DNA of 6,983 bases, taken from NCBI GenBank assembly GCA_051011415.1, contig JBPCTY010000117.1, positions 1 to 6,983 of the forward strand, given 5' to 3'. Positions 1-6,712 of the stretch are shown here, piece after piece. Numbering within the stretch: position 1 is the first letter of the stretch; every line of letters begins with the position of its first letter. Under the pieces are notes generated by a model, which searched no databases, was not told where the DNA came from, and saw only the letters and a list, made by a program, of their open reading frames with translations. The translations under genes and the position numbers were made by a program. The stretch comes from SZUA-442 sp051011415. GTDB taxonomy: Bacteria > Actinomycetota > Acidimicrobiia > Spongiisociales > UBA5794.

Positions 1-1437
1 TGCTACAGCGATGGCTTGATGGGGTATCAGACACCAAACATCGACCGCGTAGCAGACGAGGGATTGAAGTTCACCGACTACTACGGCGAACAGTCATGCA
101 CTGCAGGCCGCGCTGCGTTCATGACCGGCCAGAGTGTCTACCGAACCGGAATGTCCAAGGTTGGCCTTCCCGGCATGCGGTTCGGCCTACACGAGGATGA
201 TCCGACGATTGCTACAGCGCTCAAGGAGCAGGGCTACGCAACCGGCCAATTTGGGAAGAATCACTTTGGCGATCTCGATGAGTCTCTGCCAACGAATCAT
301 GGCTTCGACGAGTTCTTCGGCAACCTCTATCACCTGAACGCCGAGGAGGAACCAGAGAACGTCGACTACCCGACCGACGAAGAGATCCCCGGCTGGACCG
401 AGAGGTACGCACCGCGTGGCGTACTGCATTGCTGGGCGAACGAGGACGGCACACAGCGAATCGAGGACACCGGCCCCCTCACAAAGAAGCGGATGGAGAC
501 AGTTGACGAGGAGATCACCCCTGAAGCGCAGCGGTTCATCCGCGACGCTGCGGCCGACGACACCCCGTTCTTCCTGTGGTTCAACACGACAGCAATGCAC
601 TTCCGCACGCACATCAAGGATGAGATCCGAGGCCAAGCAGGTCGTTGGCAGTCGGAATACCACGACGCCATGGTCGAACACGACAAGCGCATCGGAGAGA
701 TGCTCGACACGCTCGACGAGCTTGGTATCGCGGACGACACGATCGTCATGTACAGCACAGACAACGGTGTCCATATGAACTCGTGGCCGGATGCAGGAAT
801 GACTCCGTTCCGCAACGAGAAGAACTCAATGTGGGAGGGCGCCTATCGGGTTCCTTGCCTGGTGCGCTGGCCTGACCGGATCCCCGCGGGAGAGGTTCGC
901 AACGGGTTGACGGCTCACCTCGATTGGTTCACGACGTTGCTTGCAGCCGCCGGGGTCGACGACATCGCCGACCAGCTCAAGGCCGGCACTGAACTTGACG
1001 GTAAGGAGTACAAGGTCCACCTCGACGGCGAGAACATGCTGCCCTACTGGACGGGTGAGGTCGACGAGAGCCCACGAAGGCAGTTCCTCTACTTCTCGGA
1101 CACCGGTGACCTATGTGCGGCACGGATCTTCCATTGGAAGATTGTGTGGCTGGAGCAACGCGCCACGGGCACTCTGCAGGTCTGGCGCGAGCCGTACACG
1201 GAATTGCGGATCCCATTGATCTTCAATTTGCGGACTGATCCGTACGAACGCGCTCAGATCACGTCCAACACGTATGAAGACTGGTTCATCGACCATGCAT
1301 ACATGATGGGTCCGGTGCAGTTCTTCGTTGCTGACATGGCCAAGTCGCTACAAGAGTTCCCGCGCCGGCAGGAACCGCCGAGCTTCAGCATCGACCGTGT
1401 TGTTGCCAAGCTGGATCAAGGTGTGGGCAGCGCCTAG
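1..1437 (+). CDS. Sulfatase (arylsulfatase-type, FGly-dependent), 5' partial
   Basis: Hydrolyses a sulfate ester to an alcohol and sulfate; the substrate cannot be read from sequence. The frame is open from base 1, so the N-terminus, including the usual first metal-binding Asp-Asp, lies outside the window. The visible 478 residues start within the early YQTPNIDR segment. The signature CTAGR is at visible residues 33-37 (bases 97-111); its Cys is the residue that a formylglycine-generating enzyme would oxidise to the catalytic aldehyde. Later active-site-type motifs follow: GQFGKNH (Lys, His; about residues 82-88), MHFRTH (about 199-204), and STDNG with Asp and Asn as metal ligands (bases 754-768). 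The C-terminal region (YFSDTGDL, FNLRTDPYERA, EFPRRQ) matches one well-populated bacterial sulfatase subfamily from memory, so the 3' end looks intact. No maturase gene is visible. Secretion cannot be judged without the start. Family call is firm. Confidence 0.93.
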   Translation, partial: CYSDGLMGYQTPNIDRVADEGLKFTDYYGEQSCTAGRAAFMTGQSVYRTGMSKVGLPGMRFGLHEDDPTIATALKEQGYATGQFGKNHFGDLDESLPTNHGFDEFFGNLYHLNAEEEPENVDYPTDEEIPGWTERYAPRGVLHCWANEDGTQRIEDTGPLTKKRMETVDEEITPEAQRFIRDAAADDTPFFLWFNTTAMHFRTHIKDEIRGQAGRWQSEYHDAMVEHDKRIGEMLDTLDELGIADDTIVMYSTDNGVHMNSWPDAGMTPFRNEKNSMWEGAYRVPCLVRWPDRIPAGEVRNGLTAHLDWFTTLLAAAGVDDIADQLKAGTELDGKEYKVHLDGENMLPYWTGEVDESPRRQFLYFSDTGDLCAARIFHWKIVWLEQRATGTLQVWREPYTELRIPLIFNLRTDPYERAQITSNTYEDWFIDHAYMMGPVQFFVADMAKSLQEFPRRQEPPSFSIDRVVAKLDQGVGSA

Positions 1438-1500
1438 CCAACTGCACACCCGCATCGTCGACCATGGGAGGGCGTAGGCCGGCCATCCTTGGGTCCCGGA

Positions 1501-1506
1501 GAGGAG
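1501..1506 (+). promoter_or_regulatory. Shine-Dalgarno of the HAD hydrolase gene
   Basis: GAGGAG lies four bases before the ATG at 1511 and sits within a longer purine run (1498-1506). It fixes the start of the HAD gene. The rest of the 73-base gap after the sulfatase stop shows no convincing promoter or terminator, so read-through from the sulfatase gene is plausible. Confidence 0.7.
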
Positions 1507-1510
1507 TCGA

Positions 1511-2431
1511 ATGCCAGATCAGCACATCCTGCCGTCGTGGCGTGACGGCGCCACAAGGTCTGCGATCCTGTCGTTCTTCGCTGACGTCGACCAGATTCCA
1601 CCCGCCGAACGGGTTGCTGTATTCGACAACGACGGAACGATGTGGGCGGAGAAGCCGAACTACACCCAGCTTGAGTTCCTGCTGCTTCAGCTCGCAGCTG
1701 CCGTGGCTGAAGATCCGGCTATCGGGGATCGACCCGAGTTTGCTGCGGTGCTTGCAGGCGATACACCGGCGATCCACGCGCTGGGGTTGGAGCGGGTCGG
1801 TACGGCGTTCCTTGACTTGTTCGCCGGGATCACACCGGAGGCTTTCGACGGCAGGGTGGCAAGCTTCTTTGCCGATCAGGTTCACCCGGTGCGAGGTGTC
1901 CCGTACCGCCAGACGCGGTACCAGCCCATGTTGGAGCTCATGGACGAGCTGCGAAATCATGGATTCGACTTCTACATCGTTAGTGCAGGTGGAGCCGAGT
2001 TCGTACGCGTCATTGGCGAGGACTTCTACGGCGTGAAGCCAGAGGGCGTGGTCGGCTCCCAGATCGACTACGAGTTCACGAGAGACCACGGCGGTCGTGC
2101 CCAACTGGTGCGGACAAATGCCCTTGTGGCTGGCGGCCCGAACGAGGGACCAATGAAGCCGCCGAACATACAGCGCATTCTCGGGCGGCATCCCTGTGTG
2201 GCCGGTGGAAACTCCGCGGGAGATGCCGAGATGCTTGAATACGCGAAGGCCTACGACGGGCCATCTCTGGCGCTTCTGGTGAACCACGACGATGGGGACC
2301 GCGAGTATGCATACGAGAGCGTCGCTGGCACCTTTGCTGCGAACGAGCCGATCACCGATACTGCAATCCGTCTGGGATGGACTGTGATCAGCATGAAGCA
2401 CGACTGGTCGACGGTCTTCGCACCGTCATAG
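1511..2431 (+). CDS. HAD-superfamily hydrolase, phosphoserine-phosphatase-like
   Basis: A 306-residue soluble protein predicted to hydrolyse a phosphate ester through a phospho-aspartate intermediate. All four HAD motifs are present. Motif I is DNDGT (39-43), with Asp39 the expected nucleophile and Asp41 the general acid. Motif II is VSAGG with Ser158. Motif III is probably Lys216 in MKPPNI. Motif IV is GNSAGD (233-238), with Asp238 a Mg2+ ligand. The stretch between motifs I and II (about 50-145) is helical in appearance and would be a C1-type cap. No signal peptide is seen, so it is probably cytoplasmic. The ATG has a strong Shine-Dalgarno and follows the sulfatase stop by 73 bases. Similar HAD proteins, with a tail like WTVISMKHDW, are in my recollection often encoded near such sulfatases, but the substrate is unknown. 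The motif set is complete, so I expect an active enzyme. Confidence 0.9.
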   Translation: MPDQHILPSWRDGATRSAILSFFADVDQIPPAERVAVFDNDGTMWAEKPNYTQLEFLLLQLAAAVAEDPAIGDRPEFAAVLAGDTPAIHALGLERVGTAFLDLFAGITPEAFDGRVASFFADQVHPVRGVPYRQTRYQPMLELMDELRNHGFDFYIVSAGGAEFVRVIGEDFYGVKPEGVVGSQIDYEFTRDHGGRAQLVRTNALVAGGPNEGPMKPPNIQRILGRHPCVAGGNSAGDAEMLEYAKAYDGPSLALLVNHDDGDREYAYESVAGTFAANEPITDTAIRLGWTVISMKHDWSTVFAPS

Positions 2432-2440
2432 AGGCAAGGC

Positions 2441-2456
2441 GGACCACTGTCGGTCC
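2441..2456 (+). other. Small hairpin in the HAD-SulP gap
   Basis: GGACC (2441-2445) can pair perfectly with GGTCC (2452-2456) around a six-base loop. There is no following T-run, so it is a poor intrinsic terminator. It might be an RNA processing or stabilising structure, or chance. Confidence 0.25.
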
Positions 2457-2482
2457 AGCCGAGCGCACGAGCAACGAGAGAT

Positions 2483-2487
2483 AGGGA
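2483..2487 (+). promoter_or_regulatory. Shine-Dalgarno of the SulP permease gene
   Basis: AGGGA lies four bases upstream of the GTG at 2492. This supports a GTG start. The next in-frame Met is far inside the membrane domain, at residue 119, so a later ATG start would destroy the protein. Confidence 0.55.
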
Positions 2488-2491
2488 AGAC

Positions 2492-4240
2492 GTGTCGCAG
2501 CAGGACACAGACGATCGCCAGCAACGCAGTGAGCCATCTCGGTTGGGTCGCTTCATCCCGATCTTTGACTGGCTGCCGAGGTACCAGGGCAGTTGGCTGC
2601 GACCGGACCTCATCGCAGGCATCACCGTTGCTGCGCTTGTCGTTCCCAAATCGCTGGGGTACGCAACGATTGCTGGAGTCCCGATTCAACACGGCCTGTA
2701 CGCCGCAGCTGCCGGAGCACTTATCTATGCCCTGTTCGGAAGCTCGGGGCAGATCGCGACCGGACCCAGCTCAGCCCTCGCCGCTGTCGCAGCCGGAGCA
2801 CTCGTGTCGGCGGGAATCTCAGCCGGAGGCGAAGATGCGGTCGCCATGGTGGCGGCGATCACCCTGGTTTCTGGAGTGTTGTTCCTGCTCATGGCGATCT
2901 TCAAGATGGGTTGGATCTCGCAGTTTCTTTCCAAGCCGGTCATCACGGGATTTCTCTTCGGCGCAGCGATCCAGGTCGTCATCGGAGAACTGCCCAAGAT
3001 CACGGGAACTGAGATCGACGGAGACAACTCTTGGGAGAAACTGTGGAGCTGGATCCAGAGCCTTCCCGACACCGACTCTGCCACCTTGGTCGTTGGCGTG
3101 GCATCCCTTGCCATCGTCTTCGGCCTGAAGTACATCGCTCCGAAGATCCCGGGCGCATTGGTGCTCGTCGTCGTTGGATTGATCGGGTCGGTTGCTCTTG
3201 ACCTCGAGAGCCGGGGAGTCGCTCTGATAGGAGATGTCCCGAGGGGGTTGCCATCGTTGGTACTCCCCGATCTGGCGTTCATCGGCGCAAACTTCACCGT
3301 GATCATCACCGCATCGATCGGGTTACTCCTGATCGGTTTCTCACAAACGGCCGGCGATGCAAGAGCCTTCGCATCGAAGCATCGATATCACGTCGACATC
3401 AACCAGGAGTCCACGGCGCAGGGTATGTGCAACGTAGGATCGGGTCTGGTCCAGGGCATCCCCGTATCTACCAGCTTGTCAGCAAGCTCACTCAACGACA
3501 CGTCCGGCGCCAAATCACAGATGGCGTCGCTTACCACAGGTGTCATGGTCGTGTTGACCCTGCTCATTCTCGCCCCCCTGTTCTCGGACTTGCCACAGGC
3601 CGTTCTCGCAGCACTGATTATCCAGGCAGTGGTCAGCGGAATGATGGACGTCCCCGAGATGCGGCGCCTTTACCGAGTCCTGCGAGTCGATTTCTGGATC
3701 GCTATGGCAGCGTTGATCAGCGTCCTGACCGCAGGAGTCCTCGCCGGCGTCGTCATCGGAGTCTTCCTGTCGCTCGGGTACGTGATCTATCTGAGTGCAT
3801 CGCCTGAACTCCCTGTGCTTGGGCGGCGACGCGGTAGCCAAGCGTTCCAAAGCGTTGACGCGGACGCAGAGACGGTCACCTTCCCAGGGATTCTGGTGAT
3901 GCGCATCGACACTGCGCTGTACTTCGCAAACTCCGAGGCGCTTGAAGATCGATTGCGCAATGTCACCGCCGATGTGGACCCACCGTTGCACCTTGTCGTG
4001 CTCAGCTTCGAGGGCGTCAACTTCATGGATTCGCAGGCGTCGGACTCGATCGGGAGGGTCGTCGATCTGGCGCACCGTCGTGGCATCGACATTCGTGTGT
4101 CACGCATCAAGCAGCCGGCGTACGAAGTGCTCTTGGTGGACGGAGTCATCGATCGACTCGGAGAGGACAACATCTTCCCAACGACGTACGAGGCCGTGCG
4201 GGACCAGCTTCCGCCGGCAGACCAGATCGTGAATCCGTGA
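2492..4240 (+). CDS. SulP/SLC26-family anion permease with C-terminal STAS domain
   Basis: A 582-residue inner-membrane protein of normal SulP length. After a hydrophilic 40-residue N-terminus come many hydrophobic segments (about 41-435), fitting the 14-segment SLC26 fold. Family signatures are PKSLGYATIAGVPIQHGLY (52-70), the GPSSALAAV stretch (91-99) and the NVGSGLVQGIPVSTSLSASS region (314-333), which carries the anion-site loop. Residues about 464-575 form a cytoplasmic STAS domain. Family members carry sulfate, bicarbonate, chloride or other anions; sulfate is favoured here only because a sulfatase lies two genes upstream. Two oddities: the position usually occupied by Arg or Lys in the S-R-[ST]-A-x-N loop appears as Ala (SASSLN, 331-336), and the STAS loop is MDSQAS (512-517) in place of the common D-[ST]-[ST]-G. 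Translation starts at GTG. Family is certain, substrate is not. Confidence 0.93.
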   Translation: MSQQDTDDRQQRSEPSRLGRFIPIFDWLPRYQGSWLRPDLIAGITVAALVVPKSLGYATIAGVPIQHGLYAAAAGALIYALFGSSGQIATGPSSALAAVAAGALVSAGISAGGEDAVAMVAAITLVSGVLFLLMAIFKMGWISQFLSKPVITGFLFGAAIQVVIGELPKITGTEIDGDNSWEKLWSWIQSLPDTDSATLVVGVASLAIVFGLKYIAPKIPGALVLVVVGLIGSVALDLESRGVALIGDVPRGLPSLVLPDLAFIGANFTVIITASIGLLLIGFSQTAGDARAFASKHRYHVDINQESTAQGMCNVGSGLVQGIPVSTSLSASSLNDTSGAKSQMASLTTGVMVVLTLLILAPLFSDLPQAVLAALIIQAVVSGMMDVPEMRRLYRVLRVDFWIAMAALISVLTAGVLAGVVIGVFLSLGYVIYLSASPELPVLGRRRGSQAFQSVDADAETVTFPGILVMRIDTALYFANSEALEDRLRNVTADVDPPLHLVVLSFEGVNFMDSQASDSIGRVVDLAHRRGIDIRVSRIKQPAYEVLLVDGVIDRLGEDNIFPTTYEAVRDQLPPADQIVNP

Positions 4241-4251
4241 CGACGGAAAGC

Positions 4252-4269
4252 CCGCGTCCTCAGGCGCGG
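4252..4269 (+). other. GC-rich hairpin upstream of the methyltransferase start
   Basis: CCGCG (4252-4256) pairs with CGCGG (4265-4269), extended by CC/GG across a bulged T, leaving a TCA loop. It falls in the 47-base gap between SulP and the methyltransferase, five bases before the latter's Shine-Dalgarno. No T-run follows, so it is not a clear terminator. It could reduce read-through or influence translation start. Confidence 0.3.
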
Positions 4270-4274
4270 CCGCC

Positions 4275-4280
4275 AGGTGA
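4275..4280 (+). promoter_or_regulatory. Shine-Dalgarno of the methyltransferase gene
   Basis: AGGTGA lies seven bases before the GTG at 4288. This spacing is ideal and decides the GTG start; the translated protein then begins just ahead of the conserved-looking FYEAHPYPPP segment. Confidence 0.7.
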
Positions 4281-4287
4281 TTGAGCC

Positions 4288-5514
4288 GTGAGCTCAGACG
4301 ATGCGATCTCTTCGTTCTACGAGGCCCACCCCTACCCACCCCCAATTGGTGATCTCGATGGATATCGGGTCCGGTGGTCAGATGACAACAGACGTCGGGC
4401 CGAGTTCCACAGGTACTTTCCCTATCGGGCCTACACCGATCAACTGGACATCCTCGTCGCAGGATGCGGGACATCCCAGGCAGCACGCCACGCAGTTCGC
4501 TGGCCACGGGCCACGGTCACGGGGATCGATGTAAGTGAGACGAGTCTCAACGAGACCGCCAAGCTGAAGGAGCGGTACGACCTCAACCACCTCACGCTGC
4601 AACAGCTCCCGATTGAACGCATCCTGGATCTCGACCAGCAGTACGACCTGATTGTGTGCACCGGCGTGCTCCATCACCTTGCCGATCCAGCCGAGGGATT
4701 GCGCCAGATCCGTAAGGCACTCAAACCGGACGGCGCCTTGTTGCTCATGGTCTACGGCCGATACGGCCGGATTGGCGTCTCGATGATCCAGGACTACAGC
4801 AGGCTCCTCGGCATTGAACCGACCGCCGAGGAGATCAACGCCCTGGGCTCAACGCTTAGGGAGATCCCGATGAACCATCCGCTCTCCCCCATGCTCAGGA
4901 ACACGCCGGACTTTCGATCGCCGGATGCTCTGGCCGATGCCTTCCTGAACCCCCGCGAACGCGCCTACTCGGTCCCCGAGCTCTTCGACCTTCTCGGAAG
5001 CGAAGATCTGGGCTTCGGTCGCTGGATCCTGCAGGCGCCCTATCGCCCCCAATGCGGCGCTCCGGCCACCACACCGCACGCCACGCAACTCGTTGAGCTG
5101 AGCGATCATGACCAATACGCAGCCATGGAACTCTTGCGCGGCTCGATGGTTCGCCACACCGTGATTGCTCACCAGCCCGCCTCCGCTGGAACCACGCAGT
5201 CCGGCGGCTGGACCGACAACTCAGTTCCGATCAAGCTGCCGGACACGATCGCAGTCGATGAACGGCTTCCTCCAGGTGCAGCAGCGGTCCTCATCAACAC
5301 AGCGCACACCAATACCGACCTTGTACTGCCGGTCACTCCGGCCGAGTTGAAACTCGTGGACCACATCGACGGCCAAAAGACACTCGGCGAGATCGCAGCG
5401 TCTGCCGGAGATACCTTCGGTTCCCGCGACGGACCGTCTCGGCGCTTCTTCGAGAAGCTGTGGCACTGGGACCAGATCGTGTTCGATCACTCCGGCTCGC
5501 AGCTCGACGTGTGA
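4288..5514 (+). CDS. Class I SAM-dependent methyltransferase with extra C-terminal domain
   Basis: A 408-residue soluble protein. Residues about 52-155 carry a Rossmann-type methyltransferase core: motif I ILVAGCGTSQAA (55-66) for SAM binding, GIDVSETSL (79-87) whose Asp would hold the ribose, and DLIVCTGVLHHL (120-131) followed by LKPDGALLLMVYG (145-157). The N-terminal FYEAHPYPPP (10-19) resembles a segment seen before the core in some bacterial methyltransferases. Residues 160-295 probably form a substrate lid. A separate domain follows a Gly/Thr-rich linker (about 300-312): ELKLVDHIDGQKTLGEIA (353-370) and RRFFEKLWHWDQIVF (385-399) look like a small winged-helix or PqqD-like module. The methyl acceptor is unknown. 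It follows SulP by 47 bases and is the last plus-strand gene, but nothing ties it functionally to the sulfatase genes. Confidence 0.87.
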   Translation: MSSDDAISSFYEAHPYPPPIGDLDGYRVRWSDDNRRRAEFHRYFPYRAYTDQLDILVAGCGTSQAARHAVRWPRATVTGIDVSETSLNETAKLKERYDLNHLTLQQLPIERILDLDQQYDLIVCTGVLHHLADPAEGLRQIRKALKPDGALLLMVYGRYGRIGVSMIQDYSRLLGIEPTAEEINALGSTLREIPMNHPLSPMLRNTPDFRSPDALADAFLNPRERAYSVPELFDLLGSEDLGFGRWILQAPYRPQCGAPATTPHATQLVELSDHDQYAAMELLRGSMVRHTVIAHQPASAGTTQSGGWTDNSVPIKLPDTIAVDERLPPGAAAVLINTAHTNTDLVLPVTPAELKLVDHIDGQKTLGEIAASAGDTFGSRDGPSRRFFEKLWHWDQIVFDHSGSQLDV

Positions 5515-5566
5515 TCGCGACGATTCGGCAACAGCCGATGCGGACGACGACGTCACGACCGTCAAA

Positions 5567-5603
5567 CGACAGAATCCCCGGACGAAACCGAGGATTCTTG
5601 TCG
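5567..5603. terminator. Probable bidirectional terminator between converging units
   Basis: A long imperfect hairpin: CGACA (5567-5571) pairs with TGTCG (5599-5603), GAATCC (5572-5577) with GGATTC (5592-5597), and CGG (5579-5581) with CCG (5588-5590). There is one bulged T, one C/A mismatch and an ACGAAA loop. On the plus strand it is followed by the pyrimidine run TCTCTCT (5604-5610); on the minus strand by TTT. It sits after the methyltransferase stop and ten bases beyond the tRNA 3' end, where terminators for both strands are expected. The T-runs are weak, so efficiency is uncertain. Confidence 0.65.
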
Positions 5604-5613
5604 TCTCTCTCCG

Positions 5614-5687
5614 TGGAGCTGAGGGGATTCGAACCCCTGGCCCCTTGACTGCCAGTCAAGTGCTCTGCCAGGCTGAGCTACAGCCCC
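5614..5687 (-). tRNA. tRNA-Ala, anticodon GGC
   Basis: A complete 74-base cloverleaf on the minus strand. The 7-bp acceptor stem is GGGGCTG with CAGCTCC, including the G3:U70 wobble that is the classic alanine identity element, and the discriminator base is A. The D stem is GCTC/GAGC with the GG of the D loop. The anticodon stem is CTTGA/TCAAG with loop CTGGCAG, so the anticodon is GGC (plus-strand 5651-5653), reading GCC and GCU. The variable loop has five bases, and the T arm is AGGGG-TTCGAAT-CCCCT. The 3' CCA is not encoded (CGG follows), so it must be added by CCA-adding enzyme. It starts 19 bases after the rsfS stop and is probably cut from the same transcript. Confidence 0.97.
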
Positions 5688-5706
5688 CGGAAGGTTCGAA
5701 AGTGTA

Positions 5707-6099
5707 TCAAGCCTCAGCGATTGACGAGCTTGAAACGACCTCGATGCGGGGAGCATCAGCCCACAGTCTTTCGAGTTCGTAGTAGGCCCTCGTCTCCGTA
5801 TCGAAAACGTGAACGACAAGGTCTCCGTAGTCCAGAAGCACCCATTCTCCGAAGTCAGTCCCTTCCCGACGAATGGGTTTCCTGTCGATCAACCGCAACG
5901 CTTCTTCGGCATCATCGACGAGGGTCTTCACATGGCGCGTCGAGTTTCCGGACGCAACAAGGAACACATCGGTGACGACAAGGAGCCCCGAAAGGTCAAG
6001 GGCGACAATGTCCTCGCCCTTCTTGTCCGCGATCGCCTGAGCAGCGGTTCTTGCGGCGTCCACGGCTTCGGGCGTGGCCTTCGATGTCTGAGATCTCAT
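5707..6099 (-). CDS. rsfS: Ribosome silencing factor RsfS
   Basis: A 130-residue protein of the RsfS/Iojap (DUF143) family. Family members bind ribosomal protein uL14 on the large subunit and block subunit joining when nutrients are short. The diagnostic segments are present: an N-terminal TPEAVDAARTAAQAIADKKG (9-28), the DLSGLLVVTDVFLVASGNS strand region (35-53), and the highly conserved GTDFGEWVLLDYGDLVVHVF (80-99) followed by RAYYELERLWADAP (104-117). The chosen ATG (6097-6099) is the only one placing the start just before the domain; a longer frame to 6252 would run into the 3' end of nadD. No clear Shine-Dalgarno precedes it. A TATCAT sequence (6109-6114) nine bases upstream could serve a near-leaderless transcript. 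It follows nadD by 40 bases, the common nadD-rsfS order. Confidence 0.94.
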   Translation of the reverse strand: MRSQTSKATPEAVDAARTAAQAIADKKGEDIVALDLSGLLVVTDVFLVASGNSTRHVKTLVDDAEEALRLIDRKPIRREGTDFGEWVLLDYGDLVVHVFDTETRAYYELERLWADAPRIEVVSSSSIAEA

Positions 6100-6139
6100 C
6101 TGCGGTGAATGATAGGCAAAGTTGCCTTCCCGAATCCCG

Positions 6140-6712
6140 TCAGCGGTACAACTCATTGGAATCGATGTAGTCACAGACTGGACCGGGGACCAGGAAACGT
6201 GGCGAGAACCCGGAGGCGACATGCGTCCGGATCGCTGTTCCGGACACCTCAACCGACGGCATATCGAGCCGAAGCACAGGACGTTCCAACGCTTTCTCCA
6301 CGTCCTCCGGCGCCACTCCCGGTCTTCCGACCACAGCGATCTCGACCTTCCTCAAGAGTTCCGAACCCCGATGCCACGTCGGTATCCCGGCTGCGGCATC
6401 AGTGCCGAGGATCAACACACAGGGCTCGGCATACGTTTCGACCGTATCGATCATGTACGAGGGCCCATCACGGCGAATCTCGATGTCATCGACAACGAAT
6501 CGCGGGTCCTCAGCAGCGGCGAGGCGGGTCATCGCAAGCCGGTGCCTCGCCTCAGTTACGTACTCGTCGGCCTTCTGCCAGGGGTCGCCGGCCGGAACGA
6601 AGCGAACTTCGTCGAGGCCAAGCTGTTCGATCGCGGCGTTGGCGACGGACAGGTGCCCAACGTGCGGAGGGTCGAATGTGCCGCCGAGGATTCCAATCAC
6701 GCCGTGCAGCAT
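6140..6712 (-). CDS. nadD: Nicotinate-nucleotide adenylyltransferase NadD
   Basis: A 190-residue cytoplasmic enzyme that joins nicotinate mononucleotide and ATP to give deamido-NAD and pyrophosphate, an essential step of NAD synthesis. The N-terminal GILGGTFDPPHVGHL (7-21) holds the nucleotidyltransferase HxGH motif (His17, His20). Further family segments are FVPAGDPWQK (38-47), DGPSYMIDTVE (82-92), LGTDAAAGIPTWHR (102-115) and the C-terminal VSGTAIR (156-162), equivalent to the usual SSTxIR ATP-site motif with Gly in place of the second Ser. Length is at the short end of normal. The ATG at 6710-6712 is chosen because the family motif starts five residues later; GTG at 6698-6700 is an alternative. 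No Shine-Dalgarno is seen for either. Its first 161 bases overlap the frame of the upstream M23-like gene. Confidence 0.95.
   Translation of the reverse strand: MLHGVIGILGGTFDPPHVGHLSVANAAIEQLGLDEVRFVPAGDPWQKADEYVTEARHRLAMTRLAAAEDPRFVVDDIEIRRDGPSYMIDTVETYAEPCVLILGTDAAAGIPTWHRGSELLRKVEIAVVGRPGVAPEDVEKALERPVLRLDMPSVEVSGTAIRTHVASGFSPRFLVPGPVCDYIDSNELYR

Noticed and set aside
187..774. 195-residue minus-strand open frame inside the sulfatase gene
   Set aside because: Antisense to a clear sulfatase; no domain is recognisable in its translation, which fits a complementary-strand shadow.
1385..2401. 338-residue minus-strand open frame opposite the HAD gene
   Set aside because: It lies antisense to a HAD gene with all four motifs and a good ribosome binding site. 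Its translation shows no recognisable domain and is rich in Arg, His and Cys, typical of a shadow frame in GC-rich DNA.
6100..6252. Longer N-terminus for RsfS (start at 6252)
   Set aside because: It would overlap the nadD 3' end by 113 bases and adds residues unlike RsfS; the internal ATG sits just before the conserved TPEAV segment.
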